Part shown: in pieces, positions 1-8,724 of the stretch
Numbering within the stretch: the stretch's first letter is position 1
Layout of the letters: the number at the start of each line of letters is the position of its first letter
Source of the DNA: Bacteroidales bacterium UBA3743
GTDB taxonomy: Bacteria > Bacteroidota > Bacteroidia > Bacteroidales > Paludibacteraceae
DNA length: 64,000 nt
Assembly: GCA_002371265.1 (NCBI GenBank)
Contig: DFGT01000023.1
Span: 21,985-85,984, forward strand
Direction of reading: 5' to 3'
Made by a program: the position numbers and the translations under genes
Notes under the pieces: generated by a model
What the model saw: the letters and a program-made list of their open reading frames with translations, nothing else
Told to the model about the DNA's origin: nothing
Database searches by the model: none

Positions 1-31
1 TGCGTTATGCAGTTTTCCTCTTTTTCCCTAC

Positions 32-63
32 ACCTTGGTACAAGGTTTGTTTTCTGTTTTTTT
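32..63 (+). terminator. Rho-independent terminator of an upstream gene
   Basis: A six-base-pair stem (ACCTTG / CAAGGT, 32-46) with a 3-nt loop is followed by a T-rich run to about 63. It would end rightward transcription entering from outside the window; the next gene (88-537) faces it. Confidence 0.5.
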
Positions 64-87
64 AATAAATTCAAATGAGATTAATTA

Positions 88-537
88 TCAAAAAGCTTTT
101 ATAACATTACTTTTGCTATCATAATAATACCTCTCAATCTCAGCTTTAGGAAACGATCCAAAATTCACTAAAATACCAATTGGAAACTCCGTAGCACGAA
201 GATATCCGTATAATTGGATACGTTCTTTATCTCCAATTTTCATAATAGACTTACATTCAATCACAATATTTCGCCCCTTTTTAGGTACCATAATGTCAAG
301 TTGGATATGACTGGATAATGTTTTCCCTCTAAATCGAGGAAAATGATGATACTCCCGCACTGCATCTGTATAACCTGCATCATGCAGAGCCATAAGTAAC
401 GACTCTTGAAATACAGCTTCTGGCAAACCAGGAGACAATTCCTTATAAGTGCTGTGAATACAACCAATTATATCATAGCAATAATCCACGAGACTTAATC
501 TCAAAGATTCATTCAATTGTTCTTTTAATATATACAT
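88..537 (-). CDS. GxxExxY family protein (PD-(D/E)XK nuclease fold)
   Basis: 149-residue soluble protein. The family-naming motif is visible as GLPEAVFQESL (about residues 37-47), and a later DIMVPKKGRNIVIECKS segment supplies the D...ExK pattern of a PD-(D/E)XK nuclease-like core, ending with the usual LVNFG strand. Length matches the family (about 125-150 residues). The biochemical role of GxxExxY proteins is not established; they are common in Bacteroidota and often lie beside repeats and mobile DNA. It stands alone here, facing an incoming terminator, with a dispersed repeat end (647-667) behind it. Confidence 0.85.
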   Translation of the reverse strand: MYILKEQLNESLRLSLVDYCYDIIGCIHSTYKELSPGLPEAVFQESLLMALHDAGYTDAVREYHHFPRFRGKTLSSHIQLDIMVPKKGRNIVIECKSIMKIGDKERIQLYGYLRATEFPIGILVNFGSFPKAEIERYYYDSKSNVIKAF

Positions 538-646
538 ATATAAATTAAATCTTTAATAGTATTTTTAAGTAAAACTTAATATTTTGGGGAATCTGTACCA
601 AATTATGACTGATATTACAAAAAGAGAAATGGAACATATATAACTC

Positions 647-667
647 ATTCCGCCCTTAACAATCCTC
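647..667. repeat. Fragment of dispersed MITE-like repeat
   Basis: The sequence TTCCGCCCTTAACAATCCTC matches the right end of the palindromic element at 6211-6357 and the copy at 12765-12825. It lies between two leftward genes. Only the terminal part is present. Confidence 0.6.
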
Positions 668-680
668 TTATAAGACTTCA

Positions 681-1940
681 TCAGTATTTCATTATTTTAT
701 GGCAAATCGGACATCTCAGACAGTTGCTTTTATCGCAATAGTTTTTCCTTAACTCTATCAATGCCTGACTCTCCGACGCATATCTCACACCAATGCCAAG
801 TTCCGCCCATGATTTAGTTATATTGTTGATTTCCGCTGGCACCGTCTCCAAAATCTCTATCGCCCATTCTTTCTTTCGATTATCATTAGTCTGCACTCCA
901 TATGCAAAGACAACAGGTGCGACAGCATTGATTATCAACGTATTCTGCATCTCAGTACCAATCTCTTTATTTCTCGCCTTGCTCTCTTTTCCAAATTTGT
1001 AATGAGTGAGCCAATAATCAGAGACCTCCACATCAAACATCTTCTTTATATCTTCAATGTCACAACAGTCGATAATATGCGTGAACATTCTAAGGCGACG
1101 GAATAGAAGTTGGGAAATCTGTGATATTCGGATAGTTGGGAACGACGGCGGACGCATCTTGCTGTATCTCCACTCTGTGCCGTTCATTCTTTTGATATCG
1201 AAGGTAGCCGACGCGGATTTATAAAACAGACGCAGACGTTCAACGTAATCATCATCTCCGTCGTCAAGCATTCCTGCGGCTCCATAGAGTAGGGCTTCTA
1301 TCTTGTACTCCTCATCCGCTTTTTTTCCGATTATGTCGAGCGGTACACGTTGGGCGAGTGTTTCAAACGGCTGTTGGTTGACATTTCCTCCCATCGTCCG
1401 GCAGATGAGAATATAAAGCATCTCATCCCACGTCGTATTCAGATTCTTGATATTTTGAAGCAGAACATCCGCACGTCGCTTCATCCGCTCAAACAATAAC
1501 GCACTGAATCTCAAACGTATATCTGATATAAATTCCGTCTTCCAATATTGGGAGCATTTTATATCTGCAGGCGACGACGCGATATCCTGTGCTATTTTAG
1601 AGGCTTTGTCCGATATTCTAAGCACCACCGTCGGAATACGTTCTCCATTCTTACGCAATATAGCCTCATCCGCTTCCGCCACCACATGAAGGATAACATT
1701 GTCGTATCTGCCATCCGCATCGTGGTTATGCCTCATCCAATCTGAAGATTTGACATGAAGCTCAACATTGCCCACCCATGTGAGACGGTCGATCCTGACT
1801 GTCGCATTGAAAAAATCCGGACCAGCCGACTGATTATGCATACCAGGATTGATTATTTCGACGGAATCCCCATCCGTAGTGACGAGCGGTTCCTTATAAA
1901 GCCTATGCTTCCAAATGTACTGTAATACCTCTTCCTTCAT
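681..1940 (-). CDS. DUF2851 family protein
   Basis: 419-residue cytosolic protein of the DUF2851 family, nearly restricted to Bacteroidota and of unknown function. Recognised from the N-terminal block with NPGMHNQSAGPDFFNA and WVGNVELHVKSSDW, followed by the H.HD..YDNVILHVV segment. The C-terminus carries a Cys cluster (CDKSNCLRCPICHK), probably a metal-binding knuckle. A GTG lies four codons upstream, but the ATG at 1940 gives the family start MKEEVLQYIW. A TAnnTTTG-type -7 box (CAAAGATA on the + strand, 1973-1980) lies just upstream. Single gene, no operon partner. Confidence 0.9.
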   Translation of the reverse strand: MKEEVLQYIWKHRLYKEPLVTTDGDSVEIINPGMHNQSAGPDFFNATVRIDRLTWVGNVELHVKSSDWMRHNHDADGRYDNVILHVVAEADEAILRKNGERIPTVVLRISDKASKIAQDIASSPADIKCSQYWKTEFISDIRLRFSALLFERMKRRADVLLQNIKNLNTTWDEMLYILICRTMGGNVNQQPFETLAQRVPLDIIGKKADEEYKIEALLYGAAGMLDDGDDDYVERLRLFYKSASATFDIKRMNGTEWRYSKMRPPSFPTIRISQISQLLFRRLRMFTHIIDCCDIEDIKKMFDVEVSDYWLTHYKFGKESKARNKEIGTEMQNTLIINAVAPVVFAYGVQTNDNRKKEWAIEILETVPAEINNITKSWAELGIGVRYASESQALIELRKNYCDKSNCLRCPICHKIMKY

Positions 1941-1972
1941 ATTAATTAACACTCGTTAATTTTGATTTTATG

Positions 1973-2006
1973 CAAAGATAATTCTTCTATTTAATTTTTC
2001 ATCCAA
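1973..2006 (-). promoter_or_regulatory. Putative promoter of the DUF2851 gene
   Basis: The minus strand reads TATCTTTG at 1980-1973, fitting the Bacteroidetes -7 element TAnnTTTG, with a TTG at 2006-2004 about 23 nt upstream as a weak -33 element. Confidence 0.4.
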
Positions 2007-2050
2007 CATTTTTAATTATTTGTTTGTCAGACAAGTTTTAGTCAGCAATA

Positions 2051-2087
2051 AAAACTAAAAAAGCCGGACTACATGCGTAATCCGGCT
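2051..2087 (-). terminator. Terminator of the secreted protein gene
   Basis: A perfect AGCCGGA / TCCGGCT stem (2062-2087) is followed on the minus strand by a T-rich tract. It lies 25 nt after the stop of the gene at 2112-3842. The 26-nt hairpin core is identical to the one at 3985-4010. Confidence 0.8.
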
Positions 2088-2111
2088 ATAAAATACGAAG
2101 AAATATATTCT

Positions 2112-3842
2112 TTATTCCTTCAAAAAAGAAAATGTACGACCAGACAAATTAAGAATGTAATATCCCATAGGCAGCGACGATACATCAATAATTCCATTTT
2201 CATTTATTTTTTGTTGTAAACAGACAACTCCTAAAACAGAACTTATGTTGTAAATTTCATCTGTATCAAATCCAGTAACATGTAACACATCAGATACAAC
2301 AGTAGGGTATACTTGAATATTCTTTTTATCTAACAAATCACAACTTGAATCAAATTCTTTTATATGGATTGGAATCATAACTTGACAATTGTTAGTATAA
2401 TAAAGTGTATAATCATTAGGTTTTTCAACAGTCAATTTTGGTCCTGATCCTACTGGTACATCTCCATTATACCATACAAAATCATCTTCTGTACGAACAA
2501 TATCTGAAGCATCAATAGTAACTGTATTTCCTTTCATGACATAAACAATACCATCAGAAGAAGCCATATATTTTTCACTACTGTTTGCATCTTCTTGAAT
2601 AGATATCGAACCATCAATAGGACTATCCTCTAATACAATCTTATGCTCTGCTTCTGCCACACAAGCACCTGCAGTAACTTTCAGAGAATAAATGAATTCA
2701 TCCCCAGAAGATCCTTTTAAAGGTTCAGTCTCAAATACAGAAACACCAGGTTTTGTCATCACATCTTTTAGCGTCTCTCCATCATATTTCCACTGAACAT
2801 TAATGTTATCTTGCACATTAGTTCTAATATTGGAAGTCAAAGAAACAGACATATCAGGGCATGTCGTGTTGTCTCCTTCAATTGCAACTTTCAACTCGTC
2901 GACATTCACAAATACATCCTCAATTTTTGAGGCACATACTTCACCGCTTGATAGTTCAAAATATGTTCTAATCTTATATATTCCAGACTCTGTCACTTTT
3001 GTACTGGCAAGATTCGATCCATCTGAACTAAAATATTCACAACCATACTCCATAAGTATAATTCTGTTTGATATTGAATAACAATCTTTCAGATCTACTT
3101 CCTCTCCTTGACATATATTATTTGAATTCTGTGTTTTCAAAATTGGCATTGAATATAAAGTGACAAGTAACTCCGCTGCAACACTTTGTCCACTGCATCC
3201 ACATTCATGACCTAAATATCTCTGGACAACCCAATATTTGAAATCTCTTTCTGTTTCAATGGATGCGTCATAAGTAAGATCCTCTTCACTCAAATCTATA
3301 TATTTGAATTCCTTAGCGTTTGGATTTGCTCTAGGATTCTCTTTATACCATATAAGTTCATAATCCGACACAGGAAAATCTCCTCTTGAACTGATAGTTG
3401 CAGTCAATAGTAATGGAGATTTTAATTTTTCTGATCCCTGACATAAGACAACGTGAGTCGTAGTTGGAAAAGGAAAAATAAATTTGGTTGCAGTTAATTC
3501 CTTAAGTTCACTCTCACAACCTTCAGCATTAATTTGAGACACATAGTAAACAGCCTTACTTTTAACATCTGCTCCACTAAAATCAGGAGTCGGAACTTCA
3601 GATAATACATGTTTTTCACTGTCGTACCATTGTAATTTACATCCATCATTAGCAATGGCAACTTCTGGATTTTGCTCAAGCAAATTTTTAACCTCTTTGT
3701 TGAGAGAGAAATCGTTATTGGAATAACAGACTTCCATTGTGCCTTGTGGAACAGGCACATTCTCGCACTCTCCAGCTACTGAAAAATTAATAAATGAACA
3801 GGAAACATGGCACAACAGCACCATAAAAGATTTTTTTAACAT
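2112..3842 (-). CDS. Secreted protein with T9SS type A-like sorting domain
   Basis: 576 residues with a signal peptide (MLKKSFMVLLCHVSCSFINF). The body resembles successive Ig/PKD-like modules typical of Bacteroidota cell-surface proteins, with recurring phrases such as YYVSQINAEGCES and Cys-containing strands. The last 70 residues fit a type IX secretion C-terminal sorting domain: a VYPTVVSDVLHV opening, a central turn, then LPMGYYILNL and a short basic/aromatic end. The protein should cross the outer membrane through the T9SS and be anchored or released. No catalytic motif was found. Monocistronic, with its own terminator and a possible -7 box (CAAAGTTA, 3872-3879). Confidence 0.75.
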   Translation of the reverse strand: MLKKSFMVLLCHVSCSFINFSVAGECENVPVPQGTMEVCYSNNDFSLNKEVKNLLEQNPEVAIANDGCKLQWYDSEKHVLSEVPTPDFSGADVKSKAVYYVSQINAEGCESELKELTATKFIFPFPTTTHVVLCQGSEKLKSPLLLTATISSRGDFPVSDYELIWYKENPRANPNAKEFKYIDLSEEDLTYDASIETERDFKYWVVQRYLGHECGCSGQSVAAELLVTLYSMPILKTQNSNNICQGEEVDLKDCYSISNRIILMEYGCEYFSSDGSNLASTKVTESGIYKIRTYFELSSGEVCASKIEDVFVNVDELKVAIEGDNTTCPDMSVSLTSNIRTNVQDNINVQWKYDGETLKDVMTKPGVSVFETEPLKGSSGDEFIYSLKVTAGACVAEAEHKIVLEDSPIDGSISIQEDANSSEKYMASSDGIVYVMKGNTVTIDASDIVRTEDDFVWYNGDVPVGSGPKLTVEKPNDYTLYYTNNCQVMIPIHIKEFDSSCDLLDKKNIQVYPTVVSDVLHVTGFDTDEIYNISSVLGVVCLQQKINENGIIDVSSLPMGYYILNLSGRTFSFLKE

Positions 3843-3978
3843 AACTTATTTACTTATACGCCTATTTTTTACAAAGTTACAAAAAAGCTACATTGTCAAA
3901 TTGTCTGATTCCATTTTAATACTTGATTTTTTGCATTAATTAACATTATATTATTACTGTAAATTCATCTTATAATCT

Positions 3979-4010
3979 AAAAAAAGCCGGACTACATGCG
4001 TAATCCGGCT
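3979..4010 (-). terminator. Terminator of the lipoprotein cluster
   Basis: Same 26-nt AGCCGGA...TCCGGCT hairpin as at 2062-2087, with a T tract on the minus strand. It lies just past the decayed fourth lipoprotein copy (stop at 4037), so it probably ended the original four-gene cluster. Confidence 0.8.
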
Positions 4011-4036
4011 ATGAGATTTTTTTTCCTAAAGCTAAA

Positions 4037-4302
4037 TTAAGAGATTTCCAAATAAACGACAACCAATTTCACAGCTTCACTCATACACTCTCCATTCGTC
4101 TGCTTGACATAGAAAATATAACCTTCTCCTCCTCTATAGTCGCCGTCTAGCTCTTGAAGTTCAAGATCACTCTTACTGACATCAACTGATGGAGCTCCGA
4201 GTACCTTCTTAATGTAGAACCTTCTATCAATAGACCAAATTCTTCGTATTGCGGTTGTACACTTACCAATTTTGGAGCCTCTATATTACACTCATTTGAC
4301 AG
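4037..4302 (-). pseudogene. Decayed 3' half of a fourth lipoprotein paralogue
   Basis: Two reading frames joined by a frameshift look coding. The upstream part runs in phase with and directly after the stop of the 4306-4851 gene (SNECNIEAPKLVSVQPQYEE). The downstream part, in another frame, reads FYIKKVLGAPSVDV, LELQELDGDYRGGEGYIFYV and ends at a TAA at 4037. The order (C...PK, then [YF]YI[KR], LEL, EG[YV][IV][FY]) parallels the C-terminal half of the three intact neighbours. It has no start codon or signal peptide of its own. The shift lies roughly at 4210-4240. Inference: a tandem copy that lost its 5' half and then its frame. Confidence 0.55.
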
Positions 4303-4305
4303 AAA

Positions 4306-4851
4306 TTAAAATCCATAAAAATTCTGGAAATAAACCACACCTTCTTCTTTCTGTGAAAGTTCCAATACCTGAACATCTTCCGCATCTGTCGAATTGATAG
4401 GACGAATGTAATAAACCTTCGATTCTACACCCTTCACCTTTGATGTCAGATTGAATAGACATATACATTTTGCCATAACTCCTGATGTGTCTGAATTATA
4501 AGCGTTGAAAATGATAGTATCACCACTAAACGTAATGTCCATCTTAGGCTTGGCAGCACAATTGAATATTACATTCTCTAAATTCAATTCTACTTCTCCC
4601 TTGGCTGAATCATACTTGTAAGCAATGAATGGAATTTTGATCTGGTCGTCAGCACCATCTGCACGGGTTCCGTCTCCTAATGCATTTCCCAGACAATCAC
4701 TTGCACCTACAAATTCAGCCGACAAATTGGATGTTGTTGCTCCTCCATTGTTTGTTGAGTTGTCACCGTTGTTCTCATCCTCGTCGTCACACGACATGAA
4801 ATTGAATGCGGCTATAGCAAAAATGCCGCAGAATAATAATGTCTTTTTCAT
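4306..4851 (-). CDS. Small lipoprotein, tandem paralogue 3
   Basis: 181 residues. The signal peptide MKKTLLFCGIFAIAAF ends in a lipobox with Cys at position 21 (NFMSC), followed at once by DDEDE, the acidic pattern of a Bacteroidetes lipoprotein export signal, so it is probably surface exposed. The mature part starts with an Asn/Thr-rich linker, then a beta-rich domain with KPKMDITFSGDTIIF and a late LELSQKEEGVVYF strand. It is nearly identical to the gene at 4862-5410 apart from the linker and the last residues. No known domain is recognised. Only 10 nt separate the two genes, consistent with one leftward transcript. Confidence 0.8.
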   Translation of the reverse strand: MKKTLLFCGIFAIAAFNFMSCDDEDENNGDNSTNNGGATTSNLSAEFVGASDCLGNALGDGTRADGADDQIKIPFIAYKYDSAKGEVELNLENVIFNCAAKPKMDITFSGDTIIFNAYNSDTSGVMAKCICLFNLTSKVKGVESKVYYIRPINSTDAEDVQVLELSQKEEGVVYFQNFYGF

Positions 4852-4861
4852 AGATTAAATT

Positions 4862-5410
4862 TTAATAACTAGAAGTAGCATCTAAGAAATAAACCACACC
4901 TTCTTCTTTCTGTGAAAGTTCCAATACCTGAACATCTTCCGCATCTGTCGAATTGATAGGACGAATGTAATAAACCTTCGACTCTACACCCTTTACCTTT
5001 GATGTCAGATTGAATCGGCAGATACATCTTGCCATATCTCCTGATGTGTCAGAATTATAAGCGTTGAAGATGATAGTATCACCACTGAACGTAATGTCCA
5101 TCTTAGGCTTGGCAGCACAATTCATTCGGGCATTCTCTAGATTCAACTCTACTTCTCCCTTGGCAGAATCATACTTGTAAGCAATGAATGGAATTATGAT
5201 CTGGTCGTCAGCACCATCTGCACGGGTTCCATCTCCTAATGCATTTCCTAGACAATCACTGGCACTGATAAATTCAGCCGACAAATTGGATGTTGTTGCT
5301 CCTCCATTGTCTGATGAGTTACTATTATTGTTATCATCCTCGTCGTCACACGACAAGAAATTGAATGCGGCTATAGCAAAAATGCCGCAGAATAATAATG
5401 TCTTTTTCAT
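4862..5410 (-). CDS. Small lipoprotein, tandem paralogue 2
   Basis: 182 residues with the same plan as its neighbours: signal peptide MKKTLLFCGIFAIAAF, lipobox Cys at position 21 (NFLSC), acidic DDEDD directly after it, an Asn/Ser linker, then the shared beta-rich domain. Long stretches are identical at DNA level to 4306-4851, which suggests recent duplication or gene conversion, whereas paralogue 1 (5432-5977) is more diverged. The C-terminus (YFLDATSSY) differs from the siblings. It lies 21 nt downstream of paralogue 1. Function unknown. Confidence 0.8.
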   Translation of the reverse strand: MKKTLLFCGIFAIAAFNFLSCDDEDDNNNSNSSDNGGATTSNLSAEFISASDCLGNALGDGTRADGADDQIIIPFIAYKYDSAKGEVELNLENARMNCAAKPKMDITFSGDTIIFNAYNSDTSGDMARCICRFNLTSKVKGVESKVYYIRPINSTDAEDVQVLELSQKEEGVVYFLDATSSY

Positions 5411-5431
5411 AGTAATTCTATTTTTTGATAA

Positions 5432-5977
5432 TTAAAATGCATCCCACGAAAAACTAAGAACTCCGTCTTCTTTCTGAGATAATTCAAGTACTTTGATATC
5501 TTCTTCATTACGAAGATAAGAAGGACGGATGTAATAAACCTTCGACTCTACACCTTTTACCTTTGATGTCAGATTGTAAAGACACACACAATCTGCCTTG
5601 ATTTCAGACGTATCTGCATCGTAAGGAGTGAAGATGATCGTATCACCACTGAACGTAATGTCCATCTTAGGCTTGGCAGCACAATTCATTACAGCATTCT
5701 CAAGATTCAACTCCACTTCTCCCTTGCTGGAATCATACTTGTATGCAATGAATGGTATTTTTATCTGTTCTTCTGCTCCATCTGCACGTGTCCCGTCTCC
5801 ATAAGGAGAACCTTGACAATCACTAGCACTGATGAATTCTGCCGACAAGTTGGATGTTGTTGTTCCACCTCCGTTGTTTGTTGTGTTGCCGTTGTTGTTT
5901 TCATCCTCGTCGTCACACGACATGAAATTGAATGCGGTTATTGCAACCAAACCGAAAAATAAGAATTTTTTTCGCAT
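5432..5977 (-). CDS. Small lipoprotein, tandem paralogue 1
   Basis: 181 residues and the promoter-proximal member of the cluster. The signal peptide MRKKFLFFGLVAITAF is followed by NFMSC (lipobox) and DDEDE. The mature domain shares GDGTRADGAEEQIKIPFIAY and KPKMDITFSGDTIIF with the other two but carries PYDADTSEIKADCVCLY and a distinct end (LSFSWDAF). Four Cys in the mature part (ASDC, MNC, DCVC) recur in the siblings and may form disulfides. A surface-exposed lipoprotein of unknown role is the safest call. Confidence 0.8.
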   Translation of the reverse strand: MRKKFLFFGLVAITAFNFMSCDDEDENNNGNTTNNGGGTTTSNLSAEFISASDCQGSPYGDGTRADGAEEQIKIPFIAYKYDSSKGEVELNLENAVMNCAAKPKMDITFSGDTIIFTPYDADTSEIKADCVCLYNLTSKVKGVESKVYYIRPSYLRNEEDIKVLELSQKEDGVLSFSWDAF

Positions 5978-6210
5978 AGAATTAAAAATTTATGGGCACA
6001 AATGCCCGAACCCTATTATTAATTTATCATTGCGAATATAGAAAAAAATGATTGATTCAAACAAAATTATTGACGAATATTTTCAGAATGTATGTTAAAC
6101 AAAATAAAATAGACACCGCAATGCAACGTTTCCTTGCTTTTCTATGTCTAAGAAGCTATTCAAATTTGTTAAAAATAATTTGCTATAGGTATCATCCTGC
6201 AACTAAAAAA

Positions 6211-6357
6211 AGGATTGTTAAGGACGGAACGTCCTAACCCATTCCTTTCCGCGAGCCCAAAGGGCGAGCGGTAAAAATGCATTTATTGTAATTATATATG
6301 CTCGCCTTACGGCTCGCATTTTGGAAGAGGTTAGGGCGTTCCGCCCTTAACAATCCT
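6211..6357. mobile_element. MITE-like palindromic element
   Basis: The left arm (6211-6240) and right arm (6327-6357) are about 30-nt imperfect inverted repeats, AGGATTGTTAAGGACGGAAC versus GTTCCGCCCTTAACAATCCT. Between them are two smaller inverted motifs rich in GCTCGCC/GGCTCGC (6252-6271 and 6300-6317). No ORF lies inside. Partial copies occur at 647-667, 6433-6492 and 12765-12825, so it is a dispersed family. No transposase is visible in the window. Confidence 0.65.
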
Positions 6358-6432
6358 CATTTATGACAATCCAACTATCATTTATTCTACCATAATATTC
6401 TTCTTATTTCATCGCATTGACATTAAATTATT

Positions 6433-6492
6433 GAGCTCGCATTCAGATCACACATTGTGATGGGATAGGGCGTTCCGTCCTTAAAAATTCTC
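6433..6492. repeat. Degenerate copy of the MITE-like right half
   Basis: GAGCTCGCATT, then GGGATAGGGCGTTCCGTCCT and TTAAAAATTCTC follow the order of the right half of the 6211-6357 element, with several substitutions. Confidence 0.5.
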
Positions 6493-6522
6493 TAAACTTA
6501 GAGCCTAATTATTTAAACAGCA

Positions 6523-6549
6523 AAGAGACGCAACAATGTCACGTCTCTA
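6523..6549 (-). terminator. GAGACG-family hairpin after the DUF2207 gene
   Basis: AGAGACG...CGTCTCT stem, 31 nt past the stop of the leftward DUF2207 gene. Its U-tract is weak on the minus strand. It belongs to the shared GAGACG hairpin family seen across the window. Confidence 0.5.
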
Positions 6550-6579
6550 CAATAATTTAAATTTCGAATTTATAATTGT

Positions 6580-8619
6580 TTAACGGCCGCCACCACCGCC
6601 ACCACCACCGGAGTGTCCACCGCCGCCGCCAAACGACGAATGTCCGCCTCTTCCTGAACTTGAAGACGATGAATGTGATGAGAAACTGTGGCTGACACTT
6701 GAAATTCCTGTATACGAATTGAAATCGCTCACCACATGTCCTGACTCATCTATAAGTTGTGATCCCAACAACGATACAGCGAAATAATCCGGACAATATT
6801 CCTTCAAATCTTCTATCACTTGATCTGCCATACCAAATAGGGTAGCGAATACAATATACTCATCCCACATCTTCATCTCATACTCGTCTAACATCCTCTT
6901 TTCTTTGGCATCACTCGCGTCTACACGGGTCGTATCTTTATGATATATAGTCGAAACGGAGGTGTTTTGAATCTCTGGTGTGGAATTCTCCTCATTGATT
7001 TTATTCTCAATAAGCAGTGTATGATCACCGTTGTCTGAATAAGAATAGTCTTTCTGATAACCGTTTTCGACAGGAAGGATCGACTCGGATGCCCTTTCTC
7101 CACTTTCATCCAAAGGTTTCACATCCTTGACCCCACGTCTGCTTAATTCCAAGAAATCATTCAAATAATTCTTCAATCCTACAACTTCCTGATACTCTTG
7201 CGGAGTACACTTACTCTTATTCTCCTTTTCAACAGCCTTCAGCAAACTTTTTGCATCACTTTTGTTTTTGTTCAGATAAGTTCTCAATTCGCCTTTTTCA
7301 AGAATAAGATTCTCTCCTGACGCATTTTTAAGAATCCTATACATCAGTTTCATGCATTTCAGATCAGCCTTATTCTCATCTTTCACCTTATCCCAATCCA
7401 TCTCACTTGCTATCTTCATTCGGTTCACAGTCTTTCCTTTTTCTACAGTAGACGTAATGGAAATAGCCTTGTAACACATCAATCTGACCAAATAGGCCGC
7501 ATACAGATCATCCTTGTCTTTGGGAAGAATCTTGTAGTTGTTTTCGTCGAGGATATAGAAAGCACGGTTCAAATTGCCATTCAACGGAACAGCTCTGAAG
7601 TATTCGCTCTGTGCACCTTCCATCAGTTTTTTGCGACGGAGATAGATGCGTAGTGGACGTAGACTGACCACATTCCAAAGCAGACCACATCCATAATACA
7701 ATACAGCGGCAACAAGAAGATAAAACAAACCGTAGCCGATAGCACAAAACAATGCTCCAACTACAAAAATTACAATAAGCAGAATTATCTCCCAGAATGT
7801 GAGATCCTGGTCTTCATTGTTTTTCCACAACACATTCTTTCCTTCCGCATATTCTTCCTCTGTATATGATTCCAGATAATCACTGCCTTCAAGAGCCTGC
7901 CATTTCATTGTGCCGATAGTGTCCGCCACAACGTTTGGAGAATTGAAAGCATCTTTCGGGAAAAGACACATCACAACCATAGAATTATCTGTGGTCAATG
8001 GCTCAATGTTTTCAGCCACCACCTTGCCATCCACGAATTTGCAGGTGCCGTTGTAACGGAATGCCCAGATGCGAGCGTTTTCTGCAGAGAGTGGGGTAGA
8101 GTCTGCCATTGAAATGGTTGTGCGTGTATATTTTGGACCAGACGACATGTCATGGTTGACAAAACAGTGGTTAAAGCCACATCCGTCTTCAAATCTCTTG
8201 ACAAATCCGTTGATTTTATACTCAGCTGTCCAGCAATGTGGTCCGGACGAACCCACGCCCCAACATAGTTCACAATCATTTCCTTCCAGATTATGGACGC
8301 CACATTTTCCAGCCTTCTCGTCTCTCGAACGGTCTACATCCCATGGGGAATCATCAGAAAGATAATAATTTAGATCATTGTCGAACACCTTGAAATCGGA
8401 AATCACCATGTTTCCGAAATTCTTCATCGAGAGATACCATTCGGTATTGCTATTATCCACGTCGACTTTCCAACGCTCCTGGACATAGGCATCACCAGAA
8501 CGGTCAAGCACGACACGAATATCAATAGTATCTATTTCCGACGCCATTAAAGCAGACGGTGCTGTCGCCAACAGCATTCCAACTATTGCAGCCTTTCGCA
8601 TTTTGTTAAAATTTATCAT
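6580..8619 (-). CDS. DUF2207 family membrane protein
   Basis: 679 residues. Signal peptide (an alternative start at 8601 gives MRKAAIVGMLLATAPSALMA), then an extracytoplasmic DUF2207 domain (about 28-270), a long hydrophobic hairpin (about 275-320), and a cytoplasmic region of about 300 residues. The C-terminus is a Ser/His stretch and then a Gly-rich tail (SSFGGGGGHSGGGGGGGGR), as in most DUF2207 proteins, where a G-rich end is characteristic. Function unknown; predicted inner-membrane protein. The four TerB-like membrane genes lie directly upstream in the same orientation, separated by about 100 nt. Confidence 0.85.
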   Translation of the reverse strand: MINFNKMRKAAIVGMLLATAPSALMASEIDTIDIRVVLDRSGDAYVQERWKVDVDNSNTEWYLSMKNFGNMVISDFKVFDNDLNYYLSDDSPWDVDRSRDEKAGKCGVHNLEGNDCELCWGVGSSGPHCWTAEYKINGFVKRFEDGCGFNHCFVNHDMSSGPKYTRTTISMADSTPLSAENARIWAFRYNGTCKFVDGKVVAENIEPLTTDNSMVVMCLFPKDAFNSPNVVADTIGTMKWQALEGSDYLESYTEEEYAEGKNVLWKNNEDQDLTFWEIILLIVIFVVGALFCAIGYGLFYLLVAAVLYYGCGLLWNVVSLRPLRIYLRRKKLMEGAQSEYFRAVPLNGNLNRAFYILDENNYKILPKDKDDLYAAYLVRLMCYKAISITSTVEKGKTVNRMKIASEMDWDKVKDENKADLKCMKLMYRILKNASGENLILEKGELRTYLNKNKSDAKSLLKAVEKENKSKCTPQEYQEVVGLKNYLNDFLELSRRGVKDVKPLDESGERASESILPVENGYQKDYSYSDNGDHTLLIENKINEENSTPEIQNTSVSTIYHKDTTRVDASDAKEKRMLDEYEMKMWDEYIVFATLFGMADQVIEDLKEYCPDYFAVSLLGSQLIDESGHVVSDFNSYTGISSVSHSFSSHSSSSSSGRGGHSSFGGGGGHSGGGGGGGGR

Positions 8620-8724
8620 TTAGTCCATTTTTTTAGAATGCTTCAAAATTAATTAAAAAAATGACGATACGGCAAAAAATCCAAATTGTTTTTGTTTTGC
8701 TTTATTAAAACAGAAGACGCAACT

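Larger units (their letters stand above)
5978..6579. other. Intergenic region with palindromic repeats
   Basis: 602 nt without a credible gene. It holds a complete MITE-like palindrome (6211-6357), a degenerate second copy of its right half (about 6433-6492) and a GAGACG hairpin (6523-6549) behind the DUF2207 gene. The short rightward ORF at 6052-6237 lacks coding character. Confidence 0.6.

Noticed and set aside
6052..6237. 61-residue ORF on the + strand
   Set aside because: Runs into the MITE-like left arm, has no ribosome-binding or promoter context and no protein-like composition.
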